Positions 35,419 to 44,370 of a stretch of 64,000 bases of DNA are shown here, one piece after another; within the stretch, counting starts at the first letter, position 1, and the number at the start of each line of letters is the position of its first letter. Made by a program: the position numbers and the translations under genes. The stretch lies in contig VERE01000002.1 in the NCBI GenBank assembly GCA_018882835.1, positions 59,576-123,575 on the forward strand. The letters are read 5' to 3'. Below the pieces are notes generated by a model. The model saw nothing but the letters and a program-made list of their open reading frames with translations. It did not search any database and was not told the origin of the DNA. This DNA is from Limnohabitans sp. (GTDB lineage Bacteria > Pseudomonadota > Gammaproteobacteria > Burkholderiales > Burkholderiaceae_C).

Positions 35419-36615
35419 ATGAAACCCATGAATATTGCAATGGTTGGCGCAGGGATTGGCGGACTCACAGCCGCGGCGTGTTTGATGAAAAATGGGCACC
35501 GTGTTCGCTTGTATGAACAAGCTGGAAATGTTCACGAAGTGGGCGCCGCAGTTCAAATGAGTGCCAATGCCGTGAAGGTGCTCTATCACTTGGGCTTGCG
35601 CGATTCGCTGGAGCGTGACGGAGTCAAACCGCTTTCTTTTGAGTTCCGTCGGTTTGATTCCGGCGAGTTACTGCACGAAATTCGACTGGGTGAAGACCAC
35701 CAAACCCGCCATGGGCATCCTTACTACCAAATTCACCGGGTTGATTTGCACTCGGCTTTGCTGTCTATTGTTCAAGGCTTGGACCACCAGGCTATTCAAC
35801 TCGGCGCCCGCGCCTCGCATGTGAGCGAAGTCGACACAGGTGCCACCATTCACTTTGCCGACGGCTCGTCCGCGCATGCCGACCTGGTGATTGGCGCCGA
35901 CGGCATCAAGTCGGTGGTACGTCAGCATGTCGTTGACGCACAGCCCCCGGTGTTTACAGGACAAGTCGCCTGGCGACTGGCTATCCCTACTGAGCGGATA
36001 CCGTCCGAACTCCGCCCGCCGATCGCCTCCACCATTTGGTGCGGCCCCCAAAATCATGCGGTGATGTATTACATGCGCGCCGGTCGCGTCCTCAACTTCG
36101 TGGGTTGCGTCGAGCGTCCTTGGGAAGAAGAGTCGTGGACGGCACGCAAGCCCTGGACCGAGCTCGATCAAGACTACGCAGGTTGGCATCCGATGGTGCG
36201 CGCGGTGATCGAGGCTGCCGACAAAGACCAGTGCTTTCGCTGGGCATTGAACAACCGCCAGCCCGTCATGACATGGACCACGCAGCGCGTCGCCTTGTTG
36301 GGCGACGCGGTCCACCCCACTTTGCCCTACATGGCACAAGGTGCGGCCATGGCCATCGAGGATGCTGCCGTGCTCAGCCGGGTCCTATCGCTTGACATGC
36401 CACTTGCCGATGCGCTGAAAATCTATGAAAAGCACCGCTCACCTCGTGCGGCTCGCGTCGTGCATGAGTCCAGCGAAATGGCCGATCTGTACCACATTTC
36501 GGATGCGCAAGAAATGAAGCAGGCCTTCAAGGATCGCAACATTGCAGCCTCCCGCAACAATTGGCTGTATCCCTATGACCCGATGCAGGTTGACCTGATG
36601 TCATCTTCTGTTTGA
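35419..36615 (+). CDS. FAD-dependent aromatic-ring monooxygenase (salicylate/3-hydroxybenzoate hydroxylase-like)
   Basis: 398 residues, class A flavoprotein hydroxylase. The dinucleotide motif is VGAGIGGLTAAACL (start), the second FAD motif GADGIKSVVR, and the ribityl motif LLGDAVHPTLPYMAQGAAMAIEDA. Uses NAD(P)H and O2 to hydroxylate an aromatic or related substrate. Closest in style to salicylate and 3-hydroxybenzoate 6-hydroxylases; the latter would make gentisate, for which a dioxygenase lies at 20771, but the two are 14 kb apart. M1 at 35419 or M4 at 35428. Confidence 0.88.
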   Translation: MKPMNIAMVGAGIGGLTAAACLMKNGHRVRLYEQAGNVHEVGAAVQMSANAVKVLYHLGLRDSLERDGVKPLSFEFRRFDSGELLHEIRLGEDHQTRHGHPYYQIHRVDLHSALLSIVQGLDHQAIQLGARASHVSEVDTGATIHFADGSSAHADLVIGADGIKSVVRQHVVDAQPPVFTGQVAWRLAIPTERIPSELRPPIASTIWCGPQNHAVMYYMRAGRVLNFVGCVERPWEEESWTARKPWTELDQDYAGWHPMVRAVIEAADKDQCFRWALNNRQPVMTWTTQRVALLGDAVHPTLPYMAQGAAMAIEDAAVLSRVLSLDMPLADALKIYEKHRSPRAARVVHESSEMADLYHISDAQEMKQAFKDRNIAASRNNWLYPYDPMQVDLMSSSV

Positions 36616-36633
36616 AGCTCCTTCGTGGCACCC

Positions 36634-37608
36634 TTATTCGGCCTTGATACCCTGCTCTTTCACGATACGAGCCCAACGCTCTGCATCGCGCTGCACCAAG
36701 AGCGCAAACTCCTGAGAAGTGCCTCCGCGGGGATCCATGCCCTGCGAGAGAAAAGCTTTTTTCACGTCTTCTCCGCTCAGTAACAGGTTGATTTCCCGAT
36801 TCAAAAGCTGAATGGTTTCGGAGGGTGTTCCTTTGGGAGCAAACACGCCAAACCACATGTCCACATTGACATCGCCAAGGCGCTGTTCAGCCAACGTTGG
36901 CAGGTCGGGCAACAAAGCGCTGCGCTTGTTGCTGCCAATGGCCAAGGCAGTCAGTCGGCCTGACCGGATGTGTGGCAAAGCCACATGAATCGGTAAAAAC
37001 ATGGCGTCGACTTGTCCACCCAAAAGATCCGTTACTGCAGGGCCCGTGCCTCGGTAAGGAATGTGCACCAAAAAAATTTTGGATGCGTTTTTGAGCAATT
37101 CCATCGAGAGGTGATGCGGCGTTCCCACGCCGGGCGAGGCGTAGTTCATCTGTCCCGGCTTCTGGCGGGCTGCTTGCACCCATTCTGCGGCTGTGCGCCA
37201 GCCCGACTGAGGGTGAGTGACCAGCAACAGCTGTCCCCAACTGGTTTGAGAAATGGGCTCCAGGTCGTTGACAGGGTCAAAGCTAAGATGAGGGTACAAG
37301 CTCCGATTCATCACCAAGGTGTTGACGCTCACCAAAAGGGTTGCGCCATCAGGCGCAGCTCGCACCACAGCTTCGGTGCCAATGTTGCCGGAGGCGCCGA
37401 CCCGGTTTTCTACTACGACGGGCCGATTGAGTTTGAGTGACAGTTTGGGGCCCAGCGTCCTTGCGATAAGGTCAATGCCGGTTCCGGGCGTAAACGGCAC
37501 GACCAGTCGCACGGGCCCAGCGTTGGACTGCGCATACCCTTGAATGGAAGCCGCGCTAGCAGCTAGCCATGTGACCACATGACGCCGTGAAATCGATTGA
37601 AACGCCAT
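36634..37608 (-). CDS. Bug-family solute-binding protein, operon with DUF1080 lipoprotein
   Basis: 324 residues. The N-terminus SISRRHVVTWLAASAASIQGYAQ has a twin-arginine-like pair and hydrophobic core. Signatures: VRLVVPFTPGTGIDLIAR, VVVENRVGASGNIGTE, MNYASPGVGTPHHLSME, IPYRGTGPAVTDLLGG. GAGG lies five bases before ATG 37608. The gene starts seven bases after the DUF1080 stop, so they are co-transcribed. Convergent with the FAD monooxygenase. Ligand unknown; the neighbour hints at a sugar derivative (weak inference). Confidence 0.92.
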   Translation of the reverse strand: MAFQSISRRHVVTWLAASAASIQGYAQSNAGPVRLVVPFTPGTGIDLIARTLGPKLSLKLNRPVVVENRVGASGNIGTEAVVRAAPDGATLLVSVNTLVMNRSLYPHLSFDPVNDLEPISQTSWGQLLLVTHPQSGWRTAAEWVQAARQKPGQMNYASPGVGTPHHLSMELLKNASKIFLVHIPYRGTGPAVTDLLGGQVDAMFLPIHVALPHIRSGRLTALAIGSNKRSALLPDLPTLAEQRLGDVNVDMWFGVFAPKGTPSETIQLLNREINLLLSGEDVKKAFLSQGMDPRGGTSQEFALLVQRDAERWARIVKEQGIKAE

Positions 37609-37615
37609 GAAAACC

Positions 37616-38227
37616 TCAAGACGCGCGAATTCGCACTTTAAGGAATTTGACAATCCCACTGCCATATTGCAATGCCAGATAGCCTTTGGAATGTTTGGCG
37701 TCTCGGGCTTGCGCGGTAACTTGCCCATTCAACTTAACGACCAATTGGTCACCTTGCGCAGAAATTTCCAAAGTATTCCATCGTCCACCCGCGCGCGGCA
37801 TAGGAGACACTTTGGCAACATCGACAATGGCGCCGGTGCCATACGAGGGATCGGGACGTGTATCCCAGATATTGATTTCGTAACAGGTGTCTGCGCTGAT
37901 CTTGTCCGCTTGCTGGCAGCGAATGAAAATGCCGCTGTTGGTCTGATCGTCGACCCAGATCTCAGCTCGGATTTCCATATTCTGGTAGGTGGACTTTGTC
38001 ACCAGGTAGCTGGGAACCTTTCCGCGCAAAAAGTCTGCCTGCAGCATGCCCTCTTGAATTCGCCAGTTGGCATCTCCCACCAGCGTCCATTGATTGAGGT
38101 TGCTGCCGCTATCAAACAGCGTGGTCCAACCTGCGTCACTCTGACTGTAAGAGGACATTTGCGCACAGCCGCAGAGCGTTGCGCAAACAAGCAAGAGGGA
38201 TGTCAGGGACTTATTAAGTGAAACCAT
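37616..38227 (-). CDS. DUF1080 (3-keto-disaccharide hydrolase-like) lipoprotein
   Basis: 203 residues with a lipoprotein signal (SLTSLLLVCATLCGC). The mature domain has the concanavalin-like beta-sandwich pattern of DUF1080: WTTLFDSG..LNQW, WRIQEGMLQAD, NMEIRAEIWVDDQTNSGIFIRC, CYEINIWD, WNTLEISAQGDQLVVKLNG. Members bind or cleave carbohydrates such as 3-keto sugars; catalytic proof is lacking here. Start ATG 38227 gives the signal at the N-terminus; the frame is open to 38296. First gene of a two-gene unit with a Bug protein. Confidence 0.85.
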   Translation of the reverse strand: MVSLNKSLTSLLLVCATLCGCAQMSSYSQSDAGWTTLFDSGSNLNQWTLVGDANWRIQEGMLQADFLRGKVPSYLVTKSTYQNMEIRAEIWVDDQTNSGIFIRCQQADKISADTCYEINIWDTRPDPSYGTGAIVDVAKVSPMPRAGGRWNTLEISAQGDQLVVKLNGQVTAQARDAKHSKGYLALQYGSGIVKFLKVRIRAS

Positions 38228-38302
38228 ACACACTAAAGCAGATGAGTCAATGATTTGTCCGATCTTACGGACCTGCATCACTCTGCGCAAGAGCATGTGT
38301 GC

Positions 38303-40408
38303 CTACTTCATTTTCAACAGATAGCTGACGATGTCTTTGTTCAGGTTAGCTTGCGCCAAGATGGCTGTTGCTGCGTTTTTCAAAATTTCTGAGGAGGCCA
38401 AATTCGCGGTTTCCTCTGCGTAATTGGCATCCATGACGCTGCTATAGGCTTTCGTGGTGTTGATTTTCTGGTCCGAGAGGAATGTCTTTCGATAGTCCAA
38501 ACGATTCAATTGCGCACCCGTACGTGCCTGGAACCCGGAAACCATGTCAATGGCACTGTCGATGACAGATAAAGCGGCTGTGGCTTTGGTAGCCGTCGAT
38601 ACATCTGCACTGGAAACCATTTTTGCATCACTGGCTCCGCCGAATGTACCTTCCTTGAAGCCTAAATTTTCAAAATTGGTTTTGCCTGCCGTGCCGGAAG
38701 CCACCGTAAAAACCGCATCTGACTTCAGCTTCACGGTAGACACATAGGTCATGGCGTCGTTGGTGTTTGCACCTGCCCCGGTCAAGCCGATGTTTCCCAG
38801 GCCAATCGCCGAACCGTTTACAGACACACCGGCATTGCTCAGTCCCAGGGAAATATTTTGTCCCTGAGCCGCAGTCAAGGTGATGCCACTGCCGTTGTTG
38901 CTGGCGATCACACCCGTGGAGCCACTGGCGCCATTGATGTAACCCACGACATCGCTCAATGTCGATGTGTTGTTAAGCGCGACCGTCAATGTTTGACCAT
39001 TGATAAACAAGGTATCAACATCGGCTGCAGCAAAACCAGTGCCAGTCAGTACATTCGGATTCGCGACTGCGGTCACCCCTGTGAGTCGCGAACTGTCATT
39101 GATGGCTGCAGCCATTGCAATCGCACTCGAGGCTTTGGTCGAAGAGGTGGTGGTCGCAACGGTTGCGCTATCGTCACTGCCCTGTGCTGCACGAATGGCG
39201 TATCCGTTGATGACTAGATCAGCGCCGGTCAGTGTCGCCGGTGCAGCCTGAGAACCCGACCTTACAACGGTCGACACTTGTGCTTGCTTGGCTTGATAAG
39301 TGCCTGCTACAAAACCCGAATTGGCAATGTTGCCGCTCACTTGCTGACTCAAGGTGAGAGCGCCCCCAGTCAGGCTGCGCAGCGAGTAATTCCCACTGTA
39401 GGTTCCTGCGGCAGCCAGGCCGGTGTTTGCGGTCGTCAAACCTGCATAAGAGACTGTGATATTTCTGCCATCGGCAGCCGTCAGAATGACGCCGTGTGTG
39501 TCATCACCGCTGTCCGTTGCGCGGACATTGGTCTGGCCTGACTGCGCGTTAATTTGTGTCACCACGGCCGCTCGGTTGGTTGCCGTTGTATTAGCCGCAT
39601 AGAGGCTGAGATTAATGGCGACACCATTCACGGTCACGGTGCCGGTGACATTGCCGCCAAGCGCTGTCATGGCAGAGCCCGAGGCAGTGGTGGTGCCCGC
39701 AGCGGCAACAATATTTTCCAGACCAGCCGTACGGTTGATGGCCGCGACCTTGGCAATTGCACTGCCACTGTTGCCACTAAAAGACAATGTGTCATCCGCA
39801 GCCAGCGAAGGTCCCACGCTGTAACCATTGATGACCAAATCGCCGGATGCCAAGGCTGTGGTGGGATTCCCCAAAGAGGTTAAGGCCAACGGGCCATTCT
39901 CCCCCAGGGTACTGGTCAAGGCGGTCGAGAAGGAAAGTGACAGCGTGCTGTTGGCTTGTGTGTCTGTTTGCAGAACAACTTGGGGTGTGCTGCCGTCCAG
40001 CAAATTTTTCCCGTTGTAATTCGTGGCAGCAACGATGCTGTTGATTTCCGCAAGATAAGAGGCAAATTGCGTTTGGTTGACCGCGCGATCAGACGCCAAG
40101 GTGGTACCCGAGGCAGAGGACAACGCCAAACTGCGCATGGCAGAGAGGTTTGAAACAATGTTTTTCAAAGAACTGTCGACGGTCTGGACCATGGCAATGC
40201 CTTGGTTGACGTTGTCAACCGCCTTGGTAAAGCTGCCAAGCTTTGCTTTCAACCGATTGGCAAGTCCCAGTCCTGCCGGGTCATCTTTGGCACTGTTGAT
40301 CCGCAAACCTGTACTGATGCGCTCTGCCGCTTGGGTGTATTTGGCCGTGGCCGTTTGCAGCGCTAGACCTGCCTTTAAAGCGTCGATGTTGGTGTTCAGA
40401 CTCAGCAT
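38303..40408 (-). CDS. Flagellin with long repetitive central domain
   Basis: 701 residues. The conserved N-terminal D0/D1 helices (MLSLNTNIDALKAGLALQTA, ISTGLRINSAKDDPAGL) and C-terminal D0 (YSSVMDANYAEETANLASSEI..) are typical of FliC. The central ~460 residues are Thr/Ala/Gly/Asn-rich with flagellin insertion-type units sharing LVINGY (DLVINGYSVG, DLVINGYAIRAAQG) and xINGQT. Flagellins of ~280 residues are common; the insert makes this one large. No other flagellar gene is in the window. Start at 40408, after AAGG; an in-frame ATG at 40441 adds 11 unlike residues. Confidence 0.92.
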   Translation of the reverse strand: MLSLNTNIDALKAGLALQTATAKYTQAAERISTGLRINSAKDDPAGLGLANRLKAKLGSFTKAVDNVNQGIAMVQTVDSSLKNIVSNLSAMRSLALSSASGTTLASDRAVNQTQFASYLAEINSIVAATNYNGKNLLDGSTPQVVLQTDTQANSTLSLSFSTALTSTLGENGPLALTSLGNPTTALASGDLVINGYSVGPSLAADDTLSFSGNSGSAIAKVAAINRTAGLENIVAAAGTTTASGSAMTALGGNVTGTVTVNGVAINLSLYAANTTATNRAAVVTQINAQSGQTNVRATDSGDDTHGVILTAADGRNITVSYAGLTTANTGLAAAGTYSGNYSLRSLTGGALTLSQQVSGNIANSGFVAGTYQAKQAQVSTVVRSGSQAAPATLTGADLVINGYAIRAAQGSDDSATVATTTSSTKASSAIAMAAAINDSSRLTGVTAVANPNVLTGTGFAAADVDTLFINGQTLTVALNNTSTLSDVVGYINGASGSTGVIASNNGSGITLTAAQGQNISLGLSNAGVSVNGSAIGLGNIGLTGAGANTNDAMTYVSTVKLKSDAVFTVASGTAGKTNFENLGFKEGTFGGASDAKMVSSADVSTATKATAALSVIDSAIDMVSGFQARTGAQLNRLDYRKTFLSDQKINTTKAYSSVMDANYAEETANLASSEILKNAATAILAQANLNKDIVSYLLKMK

Positions 40409-40461
40409 CGTGGAACCTTTCGTTGACCCATGAGGGGCCACTCAAGACCAATGCTAAGACC

Positions 40462-40525
40462 GGAGATGCAGGAAGTTGGAAAACTTTAGCGTTTTTTACA
40501 CTCTTTGCACTCTTTACACTTTCAG
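40462..40525 (-). promoter_or_regulatory. Flagellin upstream region: sigma-28-like -35 and three tandem 9-mers
   Basis: On the minus strand TAAAGTTT (40488-40481) equals the sigma-28 (FliA) -35 consensus, but the sequence 11 bases downstream (GCATCTCC) is a poor -10. On the plus strand CACTCTTTG, CACTCTTTA and CACTTTCAG (40499-40525) are adjacent 9-base direct repeats, possibly protein-binding sites. Suggestive only. Confidence 0.3.
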
Positions 40526-40553
40526 CGCAAAAAAAATCAACCCGTGACGAACC

Positions 40554-40775
40554 TCAAACAATGCGAATAATGCGCCATCCATTGTCCATTTTGCGGAAAG
40601 TGAACTTCCAACGCAGGGCACGCGAGCGAACAAAGTAATAACTGAGACTGCGAATACTTTGAGCTTTCTTCAAATCATCAAAATAAAGGCTGTCCCCAAT
40701 GGTCATTTTTTCGAGCAACTGCAGATCATTGTTGATCTTGATGCGATCCAGCTGCACTTTTTCGATCACAAGCAT
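40554..40775 (-). CDS. Small hypothetical protein
   Basis: 73 residues from ATG 40775 (or 79 from 40793), basic C-terminus (SRALRWKFTFRKMDNGWRIIRIV), no membrane segment, no recognised family. It lies between element 5 and the flagellin gene on the same strand, 145 bases ahead of flagellin. The balanced composition and lack of an overlapping better frame support a real gene; a flagellin-linked role would be guesswork. No convincing ribosome site. Confidence 0.5.
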   Translation of the reverse strand: MLVIEKVQLDRIKINNDLQLLEKMTIGDSLYFDDLKKAQSIRSLSYYFVRSRALRWKFTFRKMDNGWRIIRIV

Positions 40776-40815
40776 GTACCGTCTCCACGACAAAGATGCT
40801 TATAGATCGGCTAAT

Positions 40816-40918
40816 GGGGTCAGGTCTTGAGTTTTGCCTTTTTTCTGTGGATAACTTCAACTGTTGGCCAGCGCATAAGTTATCCACAGAAAAAAGGCAA
40901 AACTCAAGACCTGACCCC
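40816..40918. repeat. Palindromic DnaA-box element 5 (T type)
   Basis: Perfect arms 40816-40856 and 40878-40918, 21-base loop. DnaA boxes 40846-40854 and 40880-40888. Its loop, read in reverse, shares both ends with the loop of element 3 (ATGCGCTG...CAGTTG). Ends two bases from the stop of the DUF993 gene, whose transcript would run into it. Confidence 0.97.
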
Positions 40919-40920
40919 AT

Positions 40921-42102
40921 TTACAAGACGCCGTAGGTTGAGAGTAAGTGGCGCATGCGTTGGGTGGCGAGGTCGGGTTGGTGCAAGAGGTTGGCTTGGT
41001 CGGCCAAACGGAAGATTTCGCACAGGTGCGGGAGGGAGCGTGCGCTTTGCTGACCGCCGACCATCACAAAATGGGACTGATGGCCATTGAGCCAAGCCAT
41101 GAAGACCACCCCGGTCTTGTAGAACCGGGTGGGTGCCTGGAAAATCAAGCGTGACAGCGGCACGGTTGGCGCCAGGATGGCGTGAAACTGTTCGGTATGA
41201 CCTTGCGCCAACGCGCTGAGTGCAGCGCTTGCCGCGGGGGCAATGGCGTCGAAGATACCCAGCAAGGCATCGCTGTGGTGATGAACCTCTTCCGTGCCTT
41301 GCATGTCCCCGGCGATCAGTTCGGCGTAATTGAAATCATCGCCGGTGTACATGCGCACGCCTTTGGGCAATTGCCGCCGCATCGCAATTTCACGGTCTTT
41401 GTCGAGCAGCGAAATTTTGATGCCATCCACCTTGCTGGCATGCGCTCGTATCACGTCCAGCGCCGTTGCCATGGCCTTGTCCAAATCACGGTCACCCCAG
41501 TAGCCACTCAACTGCGGATCGAACATGTCACCCAGCCAATGCAAGATCACCGGCGCGCGAACTTGCGACAGGATATGGTCATAGACCTTTTCATAATCGG
41601 AGGGTGATCGCGCCACCTTCACCAGCGCGCGGCTGGCCATGATGATCAACTGCCCGCCCATGCTTTCGATGGCCTCGATTTGCTCATCGTAGGCGCGGAT
41701 GACATCGTCCAGCGTCTTGACCGAAGTCAAATCCAAATGATCGGTGCCGCAGCCGCTGGCCACACGGGCGCCGGGCACAGTACGCGCCGCCTGCAAGGTG
41801 CGCTGAATCAATTCTCGCGAAGCGGCCCAATCCAAGCCCATCCCGCGTTGTGCCGTGTCCATGGCTTCGGCCACACCCAAGCCCAGCGACCAGAGATGGT
41901 GTCGGTATGCCAAGGTGGCGTCCCAATCCACGGCGGCAGTGAGCCACGGGTCTGCGGGCGCGCGCGCATCCGCCACGACGTGCGCTGCGGAGTAGGCGAT
42001 GCGATTGAATGGCTGCAGGGGCTGGGCGACAGTGGGGACGCCTTGCAAGCGATAGCTTTCAAGCTGGCCCTGAGAATTGACGAGCGTCAGTGAAGTGGTC
42101 AT
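40921..42102 (-). CDS. DUF993 family protein (dihydrodipicolinate synthase-like)
   Basis: 393 residues, TIM-barrel protein of the DUF993 group within the DapA/aldolase-like superfamily (DHLDLTSVKTLDDVIRAYDEQ, APVILHWLGDMFDP, DGIKISLLDKDREIAMRR, YTGDDFNYAEL). The lysine in GIKISLLD is at the usual Schiff-base position. Members occur in sugar and cyclitol catabolic clusters with xylose-isomerase-like proteins. Last gene of the long catabolic operon, seven bases after the enolase-superfamily gene. Start ATG 42102; the frame extends to 42174 within that gene. Confidence 0.8.
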   Translation of the reverse strand: MTTSLTLVNSQGQLESYRLQGVPTVAQPLQPFNRIAYSAAHVVADARAPADPWLTAAVDWDATLAYRHHLWSLGLGVAEAMDTAQRGMGLDWAASRELIQRTLQAARTVPGARVASGCGTDHLDLTSVKTLDDVIRAYDEQIEAIESMGGQLIIMASRALVKVARSPSDYEKVYDHILSQVRAPVILHWLGDMFDPQLSGYWGDRDLDKAMATALDVIRAHASKVDGIKISLLDKDREIAMRRQLPKGVRMYTGDDFNYAELIAGDMQGTEEVHHHSDALLGIFDAIAPAASAALSALAQGHTEQFHAILAPTVPLSRLIFQAPTRFYKTGVVFMAWLNGHQSHFVMVGGQQSARSLPHLCEIFRLADQANLLHQPDLATQRMRHLLSTYGVL

Positions 42103-42109
42103 GCTGATG

Positions 42110-43543
42110 TCAAGGGGAAGGACAATGTCCGAGGGGGTACATGGCGGAAAAGTCTGGCAAAACCGCGCTGGCAAAACCAGTGCAAGCTGTGCTGGCCAAT
42201 TGAATCTGTCCCGCCTGAATGTTCAAGCGCACGGCGCCATGGCTTTGGGTGTAAAGGTCCGGGTGCGCTTTTAAGAATGCCGCTTGCTCAGCCTCTGGGC
42301 GCGAGGCCAAGCCATTGACATAGTGGTGACCGTTGCGCTCGACATGGGTGATGCCCAGCAAGTTGACCAGCGCCAAATCTTGTTGCACCGACAAGCCCGC
42401 CTGCACGGTCAGGTCTTCACCCGACATGAAGAAGCGCTGACGGCCTTCTTGCGCATTCCAGCTCGCACACCGGGCGGCATTCAACAATGAGCGGTACACG
42501 CCCTTGCAGGTCTTGCTTGAGATACCGCTGTATCCGCAGGCTCTGGCATGCACAAACGCATCCAGCAAGCCGTCGGACTCGTCAATGATGACCGGCCAGC
42601 CCAGACTGACACGGGTCAAATCGGCTGACAAAGCATGTTGCCGTGCAATAGGTTGTTCGATGAACAAAATGCTTTCACACATGCGCTGTAAAGCAGGGGT
42701 GGCCCGCATGCGTTGCAGCAATTCGCCCATGCTTTGGGCATCAGGGTATTGCTCGTTGCCATCCAGAGAAGATCGGTAGCCTTGCGGTATGCGATCCAGC
42801 ACCGAGGCAATGGCCGTCAGGCGGTCCAGGTCGGTATCGAGCTGGCCGCTGACTTTCAGCTTGAAATAGCGGTGGCCGTAAACCTTGACGACTTCCTCCA
42901 GCGTCTCCGGCAAACCATCATTCACCGGCTCGGTGACATCGGCCCGAGTGATGGCATCGAGCAAACCCACCGTGTGGCGGGCCGCCATCTGCTGCGCAGG
43001 CTTGAGCTGATTTAAAAAGGCTTCCATGCCTAAAGCTGCAAATTCAGGCATGGCGTCGCTGATGCCAGGCAAGTTGGCCTGGATGGCTTGGTAAAAAGAG
43101 GTGCCGGTCATGCGGCACAAGGCGTCCAAGATCGCACGGTCGATCAGCGCCGGGCCATAACTGGCCAGCAAAGGATTGAATCCCAAACTTTCACACCTTT
43201 TCTGGTGGGCGTGATGGTGACGCGCGAAATGGCCGAAAGCGGTCGTGCCCCGGGCATCGCTCAGGTAGGCGTCTTTGGCCATGCGTAAGACGCTGCGTTC
43301 TTGCTCAAAGTTGTCAGCATCTGTCAAAGCAGGATTTTTATCAAACCACTTGGGCACCACCATTTCGGCAGCGGCACCCCATTGGGTTTGGCCCGAAGTT
43401 GTCTCAATGCGCGTGCGCACAAAGGCCTGAAAACAGCGACGCAAGGTGACCACCCCAAAACGAAAGGGCATGCGCAAGGTGACCGGTATTTCCAGGAGTT
43501 CGATGTCGCAGACGCGGAATTCGGGTGCGTTTGAATGACTCAT
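42110..43543 (-). CDS. Enolase-superfamily protein (mandelate racemase/muconate lactonising-like)
   Basis: 477 residues. An N-terminal capping domain (PVTLRMPFRFGVVTLR...) precedes a modified barrel with metal-site segments SSLDGNEQYPD, ILFIEQPIAR and PVIIDESDG. The family abstracts a proton alpha to a carboxylate; the reaction here may be dehydration, racemisation or cycloisomerisation. It is ~100 residues longer than most members. Start ATG 43543 overlaps the preceding gene's stop by four bases. Part of the operon with TIM-barrel isomerase and Tct transport. Confidence 0.82.
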   Translation of the reverse strand: MSHSNAPEFRVCDIELLEIPVTLRMPFRFGVVTLRRCFQAFVRTRIETTSGQTQWGAAAEMVVPKWFDKNPALTDADNFEQERSVLRMAKDAYLSDARGTTAFGHFARHHHAHQKRCESLGFNPLLASYGPALIDRAILDALCRMTGTSFYQAIQANLPGISDAMPEFAALGMEAFLNQLKPAQQMAARHTVGLLDAITRADVTEPVNDGLPETLEEVVKVYGHRYFKLKVSGQLDTDLDRLTAIASVLDRIPQGYRSSLDGNEQYPDAQSMGELLQRMRATPALQRMCESILFIEQPIARQHALSADLTRVSLGWPVIIDESDGLLDAFVHARACGYSGISSKTCKGVYRSLLNAARCASWNAQEGRQRFFMSGEDLTVQAGLSVQQDLALVNLLGITHVERNGHHYVNGLASRPEAEQAAFLKAHPDLYTQSHGAVRLNIQAGQIQLASTACTGFASAVLPDFSAMYPLGHCPSP

Positions 43544-44370
43544 GCCAGTTGCTCCCAAAGTCCTTGCAGATAGCCCGCTGCACGCGCCGCACAGCCCAAG
43601 CCATCTGGCACATAGTCGAAAGGTTCAACCGCCAACGAACCCTTGTAGCCTTGTCGTTTCAGGGCGGCCAAAATGGGACCAAAAGCCATCGTGCCCTGAC
43701 CTGGCCCACGGCGGTTCGGGTCATTCAACTGCACATGGGCCACCCAACCCGTGGGAAACCATTGGTCAATCAAATCCGGCAAGGGGACCGACTCTGCCAA
43801 GCCAGCCGAACTGGTATCCAGCATGGTTCGCAAATGCGGATGGTTGACAGATTGAACGACGGCAGCGGCTTGAGCCAAGGTATTCACCAACGGCGTTTGA
43901 TCGGCAGACAAGGGCTCAATGCAGTAGGTCACGTCGGCGCGCTGCGCCGCTTGCGCTGCCAGCGCCCAACAGTCGGTGGCACGCGCCAGGGCCACGGCAT
44001 GGGTATCGCCATCGTGAATGAGGCGTTGCTTGGGCGAGCCATGCACCAAATAGCGCCCACCCATCGCCGCACACAGCTCGCAAAGGAATTGCATAAAGTC
44101 CACGGTGCGTTGGCGCACGGCGGCATCGGGATGGGTGATCGACAGGCCTTCAGGCTTGACCAGCAACCAATGCAAGCCGGTGATGACCAGGCCGTGGTCT
44201 TGGGCGATGTGGGCCAATTGCCGAGCCTGCGCCATCGTCATGCCAGAGGGATCCGCACTCACCGTAAAGGGCGCCAACTCAAGGCCACCATAGCCCAGCG
44301 ATTTCGCCAACCGACACTGGTCTTCAAAGGGCAGGTGCCCCAGCACTTCATTGCAAAGCGAAAGCATCAT
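43540..44370 (-). CDS. Sugar phosphate isomerase/epimerase (xylose isomerase-like TIM barrel)
   Basis: 276 residues, AP endonuclease 2/xylose isomerase-like barrel. Segments LSLCNEVLGHLPFEDQC, GYGGLELAPF, YLVHGSPKQR, CIEPLS, TMLDTSSAG and HVQLNDPNRRGPGQG place the metal-binding Glu, Asp and His residues. The enzyme probably isomerises or epimerises a sugar or sugar-acid intermediate. Its start (ATGATG) overlaps the TctA stop by four bases, so expression is coupled with the transporter. Substrate unknown. Confidence 0.85.
   Translation of the reverse strand: MMLSLCNEVLGHLPFEDQCRLAKSLGYGGLELAPFTVSADPSGMTMAQARQLAHIAQDHGLVITGLHWLLVKPEGLSITHPDAAVRQRTVDFMQFLCELCAAMGGRYLVHGSPKQRLIHDGDTHAVALARATDCWALAAQAAQRADVTYCIEPLSADQTPLVNTLAQAAAVVQSVNHPHLRTMLDTSSAGLAESVPLPDLIDQWFPTGWVAHVQLNDPNRRGPGQGTMAFGPILAALKRQGYKGSLAVEPFDYVPDGLGCAARAAGYLQGLWEQLA

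Noticed and set aside
20771..36615. Complete gentisate pathway from the FAD monooxygenase and the dioxygenase
   Set aside because: The genes are 14 kb apart, and no maleylpyruvate isomerase or fumarylpyruvate hydrolase is present, so a joint pathway is not supported.
39000..40433. Several plus-strand frames opposite the flagellin gene
   Set aside because: They are low-complexity mirror frames of the Thr/Ala-rich flagellin coding strand with no ribosome sites or family features.
40795..40920. Element 5 as a rho-independent terminator in the strict sense
   Set aside because: The hairpin is far longer than usual and no T tract follows the stem; 3' processing is possible but ordinary termination is not shown.
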